Below, piece by piece: positions 19,993 to 30,890 of a stretch of DNA of 64,000 nucleotides. Numbering within the stretch: the first letter of the stretch is position 1; every line of letters begins with the position of its first letter. Source of the stretch: Sphingobacterium nematocida (GTDB lineage: Bacteria; Bacteroidota; Bacteroidia; Sphingobacteriales; Sphingobacteriaceae); the NCBI RefSeq assembly GCF_900168125.1, contig NZ_FUZF01000009.1, positions 62,001 to 126,000 on the forward strand. The letters run 5' to 3'. Position numbers and translations under genes: made by a program. The notes beneath the pieces are model-generated. The model was not told where the DNA came from. It did no database searches and saw only the letters and a list, made by a program, of their open reading frames with translations.

Positions 19993-20323
19993 TCTGAAAC
20001 TGTCTGTATTATTGATTCGTTTCAACTCTTCAAGGTATCAATGAGCTCTCTTCGCTCGGTTTAATGGCCATCAAGAACTTTTTTCATCACATTGTTCTTT
20101 ATCGTAGGCATTCAAGAGCTCACCCGCTACAATCGGGTTCGGTTCATGGCTGTTGGTGATCCAAAGAAATCATGAAAGTTTTATTATGCCTTAATTGCAG
20201 TTTGTCAGTCCGAACAATGTCATTTGATGAAGCTTTGGCAGTATAAGTTGACTGTCATTGGCATGAAAAAAGGTCGTTATAAAAAGCAGCTAGAAAATAT
20301 CTTTATCGAGAGGCAATATTTTT
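19993..20323. other. Intergenic spacer between small-RNA copies A and B
   Basis: No gene is supported here. The part 20129-20180 (ACAATCGGGTTCGG...ATCATGAAAG) is shared with 26929-26986 downstream of copy C and contains a decayed REP-like arm, so the copies were probably spread as longer blocks. A 50-codon frame at 20227-20379 has no ribosome-binding site or recognisable product. Confidence 0.5.
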
Positions 20324-20469
20324 TTGTTAAAATAATGTTAAATAATTGTTCTAACATCAATTTGGTATCTCATTTGTAATATGTATTTCGAATATAAAAT
20401 TCATAATTTCATATTTAGGTTAATAATTGGTTTGGTAAATCCTGGAGCTCCCCGCTTCAGGATTTTTTT
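20324..20469 (+). ncRNA. Candidate small RNA element, copy B
   Basis: TTGTTAAAATAATGTTAA (20324-20341), TCAATTTG (20357-20364), the same 40-nt core (20400-20439), and the hairpin TCCTGGAGC...GCTTCAGGA (20440-20462) with a T-run. Element-to-core spacing is 76 bp, against 75 in A and 78 in C. It is convergent with thiF and ends 38 bp before the thiF stop. Confidence 0.62.
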
Positions 20470-20506
20470 ATGCTTAGGCGCTACGATCGCGATTGACGGA
20501 ACTGTA

Positions 20507-21220
20507 TTAGAAAGAAATTTTGTTGAGACTCCATGTATCCGTCCGCAGGATCAGCAGTTGATTTTTCAGACTGGGGCGACCTGTTATTACAGCAAGGGCT
20601 TCCTGTGCCATCATCAGACCTAATATCCCTGGAACGGTATTTAAGACTCCGTTGAGTTCGCAATTGGGGACTTGATCCGGATCGGGTGGGAGCGGAAAGA
20701 GATCTCGGAGATGTTTGGATCCTTGCAAATTAAAGACGGCAAGCTGAAGCTCAAAATTCAACACAGTACCGTAGATAAGTGGTTTATTTTGTCGGACACA
20801 GGCGTCATTGATCGCGTAGCGCGACGTAAAATTATCTGTTCCATCCAAGACAACATCGTACTGTGCTACGTAGTCATCGATATTGTCCTCGGTTATTTTT
20901 TCATCTATTGCTTCAAAGTTGACCGTTGAATTGAGTGCAAGAATGGCTTCCATTGCGGAGAATACCTTAGGTACACTTATATTTTTTTCGCGGTGTATAA
21001 TCTGTCGGTGAAGATTATGAATCTCTACACGGTCAAAATCTATACAGGCTAAGGTCCCCACACCAGCAGCAGCCAGATACATCAAGCTAGGCGCTCCCAA
21101 ACCGCCGGCACCGATCACAAGAACCCGACTCTGACAGATTTGAGTCTGTCCCTGAATCCCTATTGGAGGAAAGGATATCTGCTTTTTGTAGCGTAAGATC
21201 TGTTCTTTTGTTAATTTCAT
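20507..21220 (-). CDS. thiF: ThiF-type sulfur-carrier adenylyltransferase
   Basis: This 237-residue HesA/MoeB/ThiF family protein has the nucleotide loop VIGAGGLGAPSLMYLAAAG, acidic DFDRVEIHNLHRQ and the DGTDNFTSRYAIND block. It would adenylate the C-terminal Gly of ThiS and help load sulfur for the thiazole. Only one cysteine of the usual zinc set is evident (NCELNG). It is the last thiamine gene, separated from thiH by 153 bp containing two palindromes, so it may have weaker coupling to the riboswitch than the others. Confidence 0.88.
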   Translation of the reverse strand: MKLTKEQILRYKKQISFPPIGIQGQTQICQSRVLVIGAGGLGAPSLMYLAAAGVGTLACIDFDRVEIHNLHRQIIHREKNISVPKVFSAMEAILALNSTVNFEAIDEKITEDNIDDYVAQYDVVLDGTDNFTSRYAINDACVRQNKPLIYGTVLNFELQLAVFNLQGSKHLRDLFPLPPDPDQVPNCELNGVLNTVPGILGLMMAQEALAVITGRPSLKNQLLILRTDTWSLNKISF

Positions 21221-21239
21221 ATGTGTAAAATTATTTCAT

Positions 21240-21259
21240 GATCCGCCAGCTGGCGGATC
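21240..21259. repeat. REP-like palindrome, perfect core
   Basis: GATCCGCCAGCTGGCGGATC is a perfect 20-bp palindrome with TTTCAT on its left. A second, unrelated palindrome TCCCGACTGGTCGGGA lies at 21288-21303. Both sit between thiH and thiF. Confidence 0.7.
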
Positions 21260-21373
21260 GATTTGTTCTTTAGCTGTCATTTACCTGTCCCGACTGGTCG
21301 GGATGGAATATTCATTTTTTGTTTATTGTTCTTTGTGCAGGTCTGCTACATGGATATTTCATGGTAGTTAAGA

Positions 21374-22486
21374 TTAATACTCCGGCACCCAGTCTTTCCA
21401 TACGGGCTGATAGCCCTTTTGTGTGATTAAGGCAGCGATTTGTGCTGGAGTTCGCTCATCGCTAATTTCAAATTGTTCAAGTGATTCGGGAGCGACAACG
21501 TAGCCACCGGGATTAGTCTTGGAGCCGGCACTCATGGCGGTGATCCCTAATGGAATGATATGATCCCGAAATACGGCATGCTCTCTCGTGGAAAGTGACA
21601 ACTCGAGATCTGGATTCCAGATCCTATAGGCACATATCAATTGGAGCAGATCGTCGTCCTGCATGATGAAATTGGGTTCTACGCTGCCACTCGCGGGGCG
21701 TAGTCGGGGAAAGGATACACTGTACTTGGTCTTCCAGTATTTCTTTTGAAGGTAATCAATGTGTAATGCGGTAAAGAAACTATCAACCCTCCAGTCCTCC
21801 AGCCCCAGTAACACGCCTAAGCCAATTTTATGGATTTCGGCCTTACCGATGCGATCGGGAGTTTCGAGTCTATATTGAAAATTGGACTTTTTGCCCTTCG
21901 GATGATAACGTTTATAGGCGGCCTGGTGATAGGTCTCCTGATACACCATGACAGCGTTTACTTTGGCTTCATGCAATAACATATAATCTTCATAATCCAA
22001 AGGCTGTACTTCTATGGATATGTTTGAAAATATGGATGTTAATTGTGTGACCGTACGTACGAAATAATCGGTATCCACCCGGTGATTGGATTCGCCGGTC
22101 ACCAAAAGAACATGGTGAAATCCCATTTTCTTTAGTGCTGCTGCCTCCAGTTCTATTTCGAAGGGCTGCAGCGTACGTCTTGGGATCTTATTGTCCATAC
22201 TAAAGCCACAGTATGTACAAATATTTTGACATTCGTTGCTGAGGTACAATGGCGCATACAGCTGTACATTTTTACCAAAACGCTTTATGGTGAGCCTGTG
22301 CGATAACTGGGCCATCTCTTCCAACAGGGGCTTGGCAACTGGCGATAATAAATTTAAAAAGTCATATACATCGCGCTTTTCTTTACGTAGTGACCGGTAG
22401 ACTTCATCTATCGTAGTCCCGTATATCCTGTCCTTTATCTCTTGCCAAGAGTAATCGTTGAATACGCCGGTGAATGTAGTCTCCAT
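21374..22486 (-). CDS. thiH: 2-iminoacetate synthase
   Basis: The 370-residue radical-SAM enzyme cleaves tyrosine to give dehydroglycine (2-iminoacetate) for the thiazole ring. The cluster motif CQNICTYC lies near residues 85-92 and the product ends in KDWVPEY. Presence of thiH rather than glycine oxidase thiO indicates the oxygen-sensitive route. It overlaps the thiG stop by 1 bp, showing tight coupling. Confidence 0.95.
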   Translation of the reverse strand: METTFTGVFNDYSWQEIKDRIYGTTIDEVYRSLRKEKRDVYDFLNLLSPVAKPLLEEMAQLSHRLTIKRFGKNVQLYAPLYLSNECQNICTYCGFSMDNKIPRRTLQPFEIELEAAALKKMGFHHVLLVTGESNHRVDTDYFVRTVTQLTSIFSNISIEVQPLDYEDYMLLHEAKVNAVMVYQETYHQAAYKRYHPKGKKSNFQYRLETPDRIGKAEIHKIGLGVLLGLEDWRVDSFFTALHIDYLQKKYWKTKYSVSFPRLRPASGSVEPNFIMQDDDLLQLICAYRIWNPDLELSLSTREHAVFRDHIIPLGITAMSAGSKTNPGGYVVAPESLEQFEISDERTPAQIAALITQKGYQPVWKDWVPEY

Positions 22487-23262
22487 TAGCTATAGGTTTG
22501 ATTTAAAAAAGCGGTAAGAGGGCTACTGGAAGCCGCTGTTTTATCGACATAGCCTAGACCAGCCTCGTAGGCAAGTCGACCGGCTTTGACAGCCTTGGCA
22601 AAGGCCTGTGCCATCGCGACAGGCTGATTTGATACCGCTATTGCCGTATTGACCAAGACAGCATCTGCGCCCATCTCCAAGGCTTTGCTCGCATCGGAGG
22701 GTGCTCCAATACCTGCATCCACGATGACGGGGACATGGCTCTGCTCGATGATGATGGATAGAAAATCAATCGTCTTTAGCCCTTGATTGGTACCGATAGG
22801 CGACCCCAAAGGCATCACGGCGGCAGTACCTACATCCTCTAGTCGCTTGCAAAGCACCGGGTCTGCATGAATATAAGGCAGAACCACAAAGCCCAACTTG
22901 ACCAACTGCTCGCATGCGGCCAAGGTCTCTATGGGATCCGGCATAAGGTACCTAGGATCAGGATGGATCTCTAATTTTATCCAATTGGTCTGCATGGCTT
23001 CGCGGGCCAGCTGCGCTGCCAATACTGCTTCTTTCGCAGTACGTGCACCTGACGTATTCGGGAGAAGATGTGCTCCTGAGGGACTGACATAGGATAATAT
23101 ATCATCATCAGTATTATCGTCAACACGCTTGAGTGCTACCGTAACCAGCTCCGTACCAGAAGCGGTGATAGCATCTTGCATCTGTTGATTGGAGCCAAAT
23201 TTTCCGGTACCCATAAATAATCTGGATTGAAACGTACGGTCTGCTATTGTTAGGTTTTTCAT
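22486..23262 (-). CDS. thiG: Thiazole synthase
   Basis: This 258-residue TIM-barrel protein matches ThiG, with [10 protein letters not shown], the RVDD loop, [22 protein letters not shown] and the GIGAPSDA and [13 protein letters not shown] blocks. It joins the sulfur from ThiS thiocarboxylate, 2-iminoacetate and deoxyxylulose phosphate. Overlaps its neighbours thiE and thiH by 1 bp each. Confidence 0.96.
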   Translation of the reverse strand: MKNLTIADRTFQSRLFMGTGKFGSNQQMQDAITASGTELVTVALKRVDDNTDDDILSYVSPSGAHLLPNTSGARTAKEAVLAAQLAREAMQTNWIKLEIHPDPRYLMPDPIETLAACEQLVKLGFVVLPYIHADPVLCKRLEDVGTAAVMPLGSPIGTNQGLKTIDFLSIIIEQSHVPVIVDAGIGAPSDASKALEMGADAVLVNTAIAVSNQPVAMAQAFAKAVKAGRLAYEAGLGYVDKTAASSSPLTAFLNQTYS

Positions 23263-23879
23263 TATATAGTAAGGTTAGTGTGATGTATTGTTAAATGCTT
23301 AAGGTCTTCGCGTTCAAGGTAGCTTGATATAGCAACACCATATACCCCGATGGAGGATAGCAATGGAATATCCTCCAATGTCACGCCTCCAATCGCATAA
23401 ATAGGTGGTACCGGGCTACCTTTTAATTCATCAAAGATATCTCTGTAACCTTCGACACCGAGTAGCGGACTGAGCTTCGCCTTTGACGTGGTAAAACGTA
23501 GCGGCCCTAAGCCTATATAGTCGCAACCTTCAAGGATACGCTGCTGTACATCGCTCCATGTGTTGGCTGTTCCTCCTACAATCTTATCACTCCCTAGCTG
23601 GTGTCGCGCTATCGCAACTCCTTGATCTTCTAGGCCCAAGTGTACCCCATCTGCATCCACTTCTTGAGCAATATCGATTAAGTCATTGATGATAAAGGTG
23701 AAGTCGTATTCCTGTTTTAGAAACTTAGTCGCGTGAGCTACTCTACGTACCGCCGAATGATCTTCGGTCTTAAAACGCAGCTGTACCCATTGGATCCCTT
23801 TTTGTAATACGGACTTAATGTTGTTTAGTTGTTGTTCTTCGGTGGTACCTGAAGAAATATATTGTATTTTGCTGTACAT
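23262..23879 (-). CDS. thiE: Thiamine-phosphate synthase
   Basis: The 205-residue TIM barrel has the ThiE hallmarks [42 protein letters not shown] and YAIGGV. It couples the pyrimidine and thiazole phosphates. Of the two ThiE-like proteins in this operon it keeps the pyrophosphate-binding pattern better, so I assign thiE here. The GGT-type product order thiE-thiG-thiH is normal for Bacteroidota. Confidence 0.9.
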   Translation of the reverse strand: MYSKIQYISSGTTEEQQLNNIKSVLQKGIQWVQLRFKTEDHSAVRRVAHATKFLKQEYDFTFIINDLIDIAQEVDADGVHLGLEDQGVAIARHQLGSDKIVGGTANTWSDVQQRILEGCDYIGLGPLRFTTSKAKLSPLLGVEGYRDIFDELKGSPVPPIYAIGGVTLEDIPLLSSIGVYGVAISSYLEREDLKHLTIHHTNLTI

Positions 23880-23905
23880 ATGCTTGAAAGTAGGTGTTCT
23901 ATGTT

Positions 23906-24487
23906 TTAATGATTATGCCACAACGTGTAGCATGTCTCGAACGCTGCAAAAGGATCTTGTACAAGCCAGATTGCACCACATAACGCCACATCGTCAAAAT
24001 CTGATTTAAGGGAATGGATGTTTTCCTTGGATATACCGCCCAGTGCAATGAGGGAAGTCGAGAAATTCATACGTTTGTCCGTACGATGCAGTTGCGCGTT
24101 CTCCCTGTAGTCTGTCTTTGAAATGCTCGGAAATACAGGACTGATAAAGGCAGCGTGATAGCGGCTGTCCAACGCGTTAAATTCAGCCCAGCTATGTGTA
24201 GAAGTACTGACGTAGGCGTATTTGTGCAAACCGAGATCAAGCCCTTCATCCCGAATGGACGAAGGGTAATGAACTCGATCTAAGCCCCATTCGTGGCTTA
24301 AATCCTGGCAGCTGTGCAGCACAAGCTGCTTTTTCTCTTCTGGGGTAAACTGATCTACCAATCTCATCATTGCCTTGGATTCCAGCCCTGGTTTGCGAAT
24401 ATGGATAACAACTTCAGGACAGGAAAGAAACTGTCGTATCAGTGCATCTTCATTATCAACAGGACCAGGCAGTGTTACGATACGCAT
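23906..24487 (-). CDS. Second ThiE/TenI-like protein
   Basis: This 193-residue protein is a ThiE/TenI relative: HIRKPGL near residue 30, a middle AFISPVFPSISKTDY block and LIALGGISKENI at the end. Several positions of the ThiE active site are changed (for example IHIRK in place of the usual QLR, and HYPSS in place of VHLG). It may be a TenI-type thiazole tautomerase rather than a second synthase. It sits directly between thiC and thiE. Confidence 0.75.
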   Translation of the reverse strand: MRIVTLPGPVDNEDALIRQFLSCPEVVIHIRKPGLESKAMMRLVDQFTPEEKKQLVLHSCQDLSHEWGLDRVHYPSSIRDEGLDLGLHKYAYVSTSTHSWAEFNALDSRYHAAFISPVFPSISKTDYRENAQLHRTDKRMNFSTSLIALGGISKENIHSLKSDFDDVALCGAIWLVQDPFAAFETCYTLWHNH

Positions 24488-26320
<1,833 letters not shown>

Positions 26321-26533
26321 TTATCCGCCTTGAGTAGCGGTGATGATCAGTATATCGTCTTGGTCTGCAATAGGGGTAGAGGGCCAGTCTTCACGTGGTA
26401 TCACGCTACTGTTAATAGCTACAGCGACCCCATTTGTCTTTAGATCAGGCATCAACAGGGATAGCACATTTGCTAACGTAGGGGAAAATTCGTCGCTAAA
26501 CTGATGGAGTTGATTGTTTACTTTTATCTGCAT
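26321..26533 (-). CDS. thiS: Sulfur carrier protein ThiS
   Basis: A 70-residue ubiquitin-like protein ending in TATQGG, the required Gly-Gly tail. First gene of the thiamine operon, 88 bp after the riboswitch end. VAINSSVIPREDWPSTPI is the usual central strand pattern. Confidence 0.93.
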   Translation of the reverse strand: MQIKVNNQLHQFSDEFSPTLANVLSLLMPDLKTNGVAVAINSSVIPREDWPSTPIADQDDILIITATQGG

Positions 26534-26621
26534 AGTACTAAATAATTTTAAATAAAGTACTTTAGGAATGCTATAAAAGCAGCGCTACAGATAGGTAGCC
26601 ACAAAGTGAATGGTACACTTA

Positions 26622-26702
26622 CTTTTCCCTACGCTAGTATGAACTAGATCAGGTTCCAAGGGTAAAATCTCAGCCTGTTATTTCACAGACACCCCTAAAG
26701 TA
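26622..26702 (-). promoter_or_regulatory. TPP riboswitch (THI element)
   Basis: Read on the minus strand, the region begins with GGGGTG, then CTGAGA, then ACCCTTGGAACCTGATCTAG, and ends CTAGCGTAGGGAA, the full set of conserved TPP-aptamer blocks in order. It precedes thiS and should lower thiamine synthesis when TPP is plentiful. A weak promoter TATCCTTG lies just upstream. Confidence 0.95.
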
Positions 26703-26763
26703 TTTGATACAAGGATAAGGGATATTGTTGTGAAATAAAAATATTTCGAGAATTTATTCGCAG

Positions 26764-26910
26764 TTGTTAAAAAATGTTAATACCACATGGCTTTTATACT
26801 AATGCAGATGGGTTGGCGTTTTAATATCAAAAAGTAAAAATTTCATAATTTCATATTTAGGTTAATAATTGGTTTGGTAAAAACCTGAAGCTCCCCGCTT
26901 CAGGTTTTTT
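26764..26910 (+). ncRNA. Candidate small RNA element, copy C
   Basis: TTGTTAAAAAATGTTAA (26764-26780), TACTAATG (26797-26804), the 40-nt core (26842-26881), and the hairpin ACCTGAAGC...GCTTCAGGT (26883-26905) with six Ts. The closing pair is A-T here but T-A in copies A and B, and a G-T pair has become A-T, so the stem is kept by paired change. The gene upstream (thiS) points away, so this copy must have its own promoter if transcribed. Confidence 0.65.
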
Positions 26911-26958
26911 ATTTTGAAAGTGTACTGATACAATCGGGTTCGGCTCATACCTATTGGT

Positions 26959-26978
26959 GATCCTCCAGCTGGCGGATC
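26959..26978. repeat. REP-like palindrome, near-perfect core
   Basis: GATCCTCCAGCTGGCGGATC, one base off the perfect palindrome, with ATGAAAG on its right side. It overlaps the 3' end of the acetyltransferase gene (stop at 26977-26979) and belongs to the repeat block shared with 20129-20180. Confidence 0.65.
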
Positions 26979-27597
26979 ATGAAAGGTCTTTTAGGCTTTC
27001 GGCATCCAATCGCTGGTTTTTAAAATAGAAGTTTTTGTCTTCGTCGGTTATAGCTCTGATAACCTTGCACGGGTTTCCTGCAGCTACAACATTTGCGGGA
27101 ATATCTTTGGTCACGATACTACCGGAGCCTATTACGGAGTTGTGCCCAATGGTTACATTAGGATTGATCACAACATTACCTCCGATCCATACATTGTCGC
27201 CGATAGTTACTGGCATCGCATACTCTAAGCCGGTATTTCGTACTTCATGATGTAAAGGATGTCCGGCGGTGAAGATAGAGACCGAAGGCCCCATCATCAC
27301 GTTGTTTCCTATTTTGACAGGTGCGCAATCTAAGATAGTCAAGTGATAATTGGAGAAAAAATTCTCGCCGATCTCAATGTTAAATCCATAATCGCAGTAG
27401 AAGGGCTGCTCGACGCAAAACATAGCTTCAGTCTTTGCAAACAACCCTCTAATGAGCCCTTTACGCTCTTTGTAGTTTTTGGGGTCAATTTGATTATATC
27501 TATAACAAAGTCGCTGTGCAGCTAAGCGCAGTGTGGTCAACTCTTTGACATGGGCATAGTACGGTTTGCCCGCAATCATTTTTTCCTTTTCAGTCAT
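26977..27597 (-). CDS. Sugar O-acetyltransferase (maltose/galactoside type)
   Basis: The 206-residue protein has a helical N-terminal cap (MIAGKPYYAHVKEL) and a left-handed beta-helix of hexapeptide repeats (IGNNVMMGPSVSIF, IGDNVWIGGNVVI, IGHNSVIGSGSIV), with the catalytic His in TAGHPLHH. Relatives acetylate simple sugars with acetyl-CoA. Its last codons lie in the REP-like repeat block. Confidence 0.9.
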   Translation of the reverse strand: MTEKEKMIAGKPYYAHVKELTTLRLAAQRLCYRYNQIDPKNYKERKGLIRGLFAKTEAMFCVEQPFYCDYGFNIEIGENFFSNYHLTILDCAPVKIGNNVMMGPSVSIFTAGHPLHHEVRNTGLEYAMPVTIGDNVWIGGNVVINPNVTIGHNSVIGSGSIVTKDIPANVVAAGNPCKVIRAITDEDKNFYFKNQRLDAESLKDLS

Positions 27598-27695
27598 AGT
27601 ATTCGTCTTTCAATAGATAAATATCGGTGAAGATAAGAAAAGTCATTTTTATACAATTAATCGAAGGCTAAAACAGCTGTTAATTTAATATTAAT

Positions 27696-27703
27696 TATCT
27701 TTG
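27696..27703 (+). promoter_or_regulatory. -7 box of gpsA, probably leaderless
   Basis: TATCTTTG matches TAnnTTTG and ends 6 bp before the ATG at 27710, so the transcript would start at or next to the start codon. No good -33 TTG is seen. Confidence 0.5.
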
Positions 27704-27709
27704 CCTGGA

Positions 27710-28720
27710 ATGATGGATAGTTCAAATTTGAAGATTGGTATAATCGGAAGCGGGAGTTGGGCGACGGCAATGATTAAGATGTTGACCGACAACATACTGG
27801 CTAAGGAGGTGTTCTGGTGGGTTCGTAAGCCCGAGGACGTAACGTTTATTCGACAATATAAGCATAATCCGAGTTATTTAAGCGCAGTCGAAGTCAAGGT
27901 AAAAAAGTCGAACATCAGCTCTGATGTAAAATGGATTGTACAACAATGTGATATCGTGGTTGTCAATACTCCGGCTACTTATCTGAAAGCTGCATTGCAT
28001 GGGTTGACAGCATCGGATTTTGAAGGAAAAACGATCGTATCTGCGATTAAGGGGATTATTCCGGACGAAAATCAGATTGTTGGTGAATACCTTCGCGCTC
28101 GATATGATATTCCCTTGGATCAAATTGTAGCTATCGGGGGGCCTTGTCACGCCGAAGAGGTCGCTCAGGAAAAATTATCCTACCTGACCTTTGCCTGCAG
28201 TGAAGAAAAACAAGCAGCTCTGGTAGCTGGTTTTTATGCTTCCCGCTACATCAATACGATCACCTCCAATGATATTATCGGCATCGAGTATGGGGCTGTT
28301 TTGAAGAACATATACGCCTTGGCTGGTGGAATATGCCATGGACTGGGGTATGGTGATAATTTCCAGGCTGTGCTTATTTCTAACGCTATCCGGGAGATGG
28401 CTTACTTTGTGAAATCACTGGATCCGCAATATAGGGACATCAATGCTTCTGCGTATCTGGGAGACCTGTTGGTCACAGCATATTCTCAGTTCAGCCGCAA
28501 TAGAACATTCGGCAATATGATTGGCAAAGGATACACTGTACAGTCTGCACAGTTGGAAATGAACATGGTGGCTGAGGGCTATTATGCCTCGGCCTGTATA
28601 CAAAGTATCATTCAGAGATTTGAATTGAAAATGCCTATCTGTAATATGGTATTCCAAGTATTGTATAATCATCAGTCTGCTAGCTCGGAAGTAGCGAAAT
28701 TGGCCAAAGACTTCACATAG
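27710..28720 (+). CDS. gpsA: Glycerol-3-phosphate dehydrogenase, NAD(P)-dependent
   Basis: The protein has about 336 residues with the Rossmann start IGIIGSGSWATAMIKML, the VNTPATYL and SAIKGI loops, the conserved GGPCHAEEV and the C-terminal EYGAVLKNIYALAGGI with the catalytic Lys. It makes glycerol-3-phosphate for phospholipids. The open frame extends back to a TTG at 27701, but that codon is part of the promoter box; ATG 27710 (or 27713) is the better start. Its stop is 1 bp before hemF, so they are co-transcribed. Confidence 0.93.
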   Translation: MMDSSNLKIGIIGSGSWATAMIKMLTDNILAKEVFWWVRKPEDVTFIRQYKHNPSYLSAVEVKVKKSNISSDVKWIVQQCDIVVVNTPATYLKAALHGLTASDFEGKTIVSAIKGIIPDENQIVGEYLRARYDIPLDQIVAIGGPCHAEEVAQEKLSYLTFACSEEKQAALVAGFYASRYINTITSNDIIGIEYGAVLKNIYALAGGICHGLGYGDNFQAVLISNAIREMAYFVKSLDPQYRDINASAYLGDLLVTAYSQFSRNRTFGNMIGKGYTVQSAQLEMNMVAEGYYASACIQSIIQRFELKMPICNMVFQVLYNHQSASSEVAKLAKDFT

Positions 28721-28721
28721 A

Positions 28722-29618
28722 ATGGTATTAAAAGAAAAGATCGCTGAGGAATATCAGCGTATACAAGATGAAATCTGTCAAGCGTTAGAAGCGCTGGATG
28801 GCGGAGCTAAATTTGAAGAGGAAATCTGGGAAAGGGAAGGTGGTGGCGGAGGTAGAACCCGAATTATTCAGAATGGAAATATCCTTGAAAAGGGAGGTGT
28901 TAACTTCTCTGCGGTGCACGGTAAGCTTCCCGAAGCTATAAAGAAAGCTTTTGGTGTAGATTGTGACGATTTCTTTGCGACAGGGGTATCTATCGTAATC
29001 CACCCCAATAATCCGCATGTCCCTATTATACACATGAATATCCGCTATTTCGAGCTTAACGAGGAGAAACGCTGGTTTGGGGGCGGTATTGACTTGACGC
29101 CGCATTATGTTGTTGAAGAAGACGCTCGCTATTTTCACCAGACATTAAAGGGAGTTTGTGATAAGCATCAAGCACATTTTTACGAAGAATTTAAAGCGTG
29201 GGCTGATAATTACTTTTTCATTAAGCACCGGGAGGAGACAAGAGGTATCGGGGGCGTATTTTACGACAAGCTAACACCTGAAAAAACAGGACTGACCTAC
29301 GAAGAGATTTTTGAATTTTCTTGCGATCTAGGCCGAAGCTTTGCACCAATGTATGCGAACCTGGTAAATAAAAACCGTGATAAGAACTTTAGTGCGGAAG
29401 AGAAAGATTGGCAACTGTTACGAAGAGGGCGCTATGTAGAGTTTAACCTGGTGTATGATTCTGGTACTCGGTTTGGACTGGAAACCAACGGTCGTATCGA
29501 ATCAATCTTGATGAGCTTACCTGCTCAGGCCAATTGGTTTTACAATTTCACTGCAAAGCCTGATTCGGCAGAAGCAAAAACATTAGCCTTATTAAAAAAA
29601 GGTATTAACTGGATTTAA
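28722..29618 (+). CDS. hemF: Oxygen-dependent coproporphyrinogen III oxidase
   Basis: The 298-residue enzyme decarboxylates coproporphyrinogen III in haem synthesis using O2. The family blocks are clear: WEREGGGGGRTRI, GVSIVIHPNNPHVP, HMNIRYF, WFGGGIDLTP, HRGE-like KHREETRGIGGVFYD and the C-terminal RRGRYVEFNLVYDSGT, with TNGRIESILMSLP near the end. Presence of the aerobic enzyme fits an oxygen-using organism. Confidence 0.97.
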   Translation: MVLKEKIAEEYQRIQDEICQALEALDGGAKFEEEIWEREGGGGGRTRIIQNGNILEKGGVNFSAVHGKLPEAIKKAFGVDCDDFFATGVSIVIHPNNPHVPIIHMNIRYFELNEEKRWFGGGIDLTPHYVVEEDARYFHQTLKGVCDKHQAHFYEEFKAWADNYFFIKHREETRGIGGVFYDKLTPEKTGLTYEEIFEFSCDLGRSFAPMYANLVNKNRDKNFSAEEKDWQLLRRGRYVEFNLVYDSGTRFGLETNGRIESILMSLPAQANWFYNFTAKPDSAEAKTLALLKKGINWI

Positions 29619-29639
29619 TTTCTTGTTTTAAGATCTCTT

Positions 29640-30890
29640 ATGATAAACTTTGAAAGGTTTACTTTAGACAACGGATTGACTGTACTGGTACATGAAGACC
29701 ATACGACGCCAATGGCTGTTGTCAATATTTTATACAACGTTGGAGCTCGGGACGAATCTCCTGATCAAACCGGATTTGCACATCTATTCGAGCATTTGAT
29801 GTTTGGTGGTTCGGTAAATATCCCTAGCTACGATGCTCCACTTCAACAGGTAGGAGGTGAGAATAATGCATTTACCAGCAACGATATCACTAACTATTAC
29901 ATTACCCTACCTGCTGACAATCTGGAAACTGCTTTTTGGTTGGAAAGTGATCGTATGCTAAGCTTAGCATTTAGCGATCAAAGCCTAGAGGTTCAGCGGC
30001 AAGTTGTGTGTGAGGAGTTTAAACAACGTTACTTAAACCAACCATACGGAGATGTTTGGCTTCGACTGAGACCTATGGCCTACAAAGTACATCCTTATCG
30101 ATGGGCTACTATTGGAAAGGAGCTCAAACATATTGAGGATGCTAAGATGGAAGACGTCAAGGCTTTTTTCAAAAAGTTCTATACGCCTCAAAATGCCATC
30201 ATGGTTGTCGCAGGAGATGTTACGGTAGAGCAGGTGCAATCGCTTACACAGAAGTGGTTTGCAGATATTCCTAAAGGCGAATCTTATCAACGTAATCTTC
30301 CTAAAGAACCTCAACAGTCGATTGCTAAACGGGAGACTGTAGTGGCAGAAGTTCCTGTAGACAGTATCTATATCGCGTTTCATGGCTACGAAAGATCGTC
30401 TGAAGACTATCAGACCATGGATCTGCTTTCTGATATCTTATCGAGAGGATCCTCCTCAAGACTGTATCGATCACTGGTCAAGGAGAAGCAGTGCTTTTCG
30501 GAAATCAATGCTTACGTAACGGGGAGTATAGATAGTAATCTATTTGTAATTGAAGGCAAACCCTCCGAAAATGTAAGCCTATCTGACGCTGAAGCTATGA
30601 TCTGGGAAGAGATCGAGAATATTAAATCGACGCTGGTAGACGAGACCGAACTACAAAAAGTAAAAAATAAAATTGAGTCTACCATGCTATTTGCAGAACT
30701 GTCTATCTTGGATAAAGCAATGAACCTTGCATATTATGAAGTGCTAGGTGATGCTAATGATTATAATAAGGAAGGCGCTAGATATTTAAACATCAAATCG
30801 GAAGATTTATTACGTGTTTCTTCCGATATTTTCAGGAAGGAAAACTCATCCACATTATGGTATCAAACGAAAGGAGGCGCAAATGCTTAA
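29640..30890 (+). CDS. M16 zinc peptidase, catalytic subunit
   Basis: This 416-residue protein carries the inverted zinc motif HLFEH (HxxEH) in GFAHLFEHLMFGG near residue 50, with the downstream Glu in the QLEV/EEFKQR region. No signal peptide is evident, so it may act in the cytoplasm, or be exported another way. The following gene encodes a related protein without the motif, as in two-subunit M16 enzymes (mitochondrial processing peptidase, and bacterial pairs). Genes overlap by 8 bp. Confidence 0.92.
   Translation: MINFERFTLDNGLTVLVHEDHTTPMAVVNILYNVGARDESPDQTGFAHLFEHLMFGGSVNIPSYDAPLQQVGGENNAFTSNDITNYYITLPADNLETAFWLESDRMLSLAFSDQSLEVQRQVVCEEFKQRYLNQPYGDVWLRLRPMAYKVHPYRWATIGKELKHIEDAKMEDVKAFFKKFYTPQNAIMVVAGDVTVEQVQSLTQKWFADIPKGESYQRNLPKEPQQSIAKRETVVAEVPVDSIYIAFHGYERSSEDYQTMDLLSDILSRGSSSRLYRSLVKEKQCFSEINAYVTGSIDSNLFVIEGKPSENVSLSDAEAMIWEEIENIKSTLVDETELQKVKNKIESTMLFAELSILDKAMNLAYYEVLGDANDYNKEGARYLNIKSEDLLRVSSDIFRKENSSTLWYQTKGGANA

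Noticed and set aside
20227..20379. A 50-residue frame between small-RNA copies A and B
   Set aside because: It has no ribosome-binding site, no recognisable product, and includes the copy B promoter region; a chance frame or coding relic.
30814..30882. Longer N-terminus of the second M16 protein
   Set aside because: It would overlap the first M16 gene by 77 bp, whereas AAAGGAGG at 30872-30879 marks the ATG at 30883.
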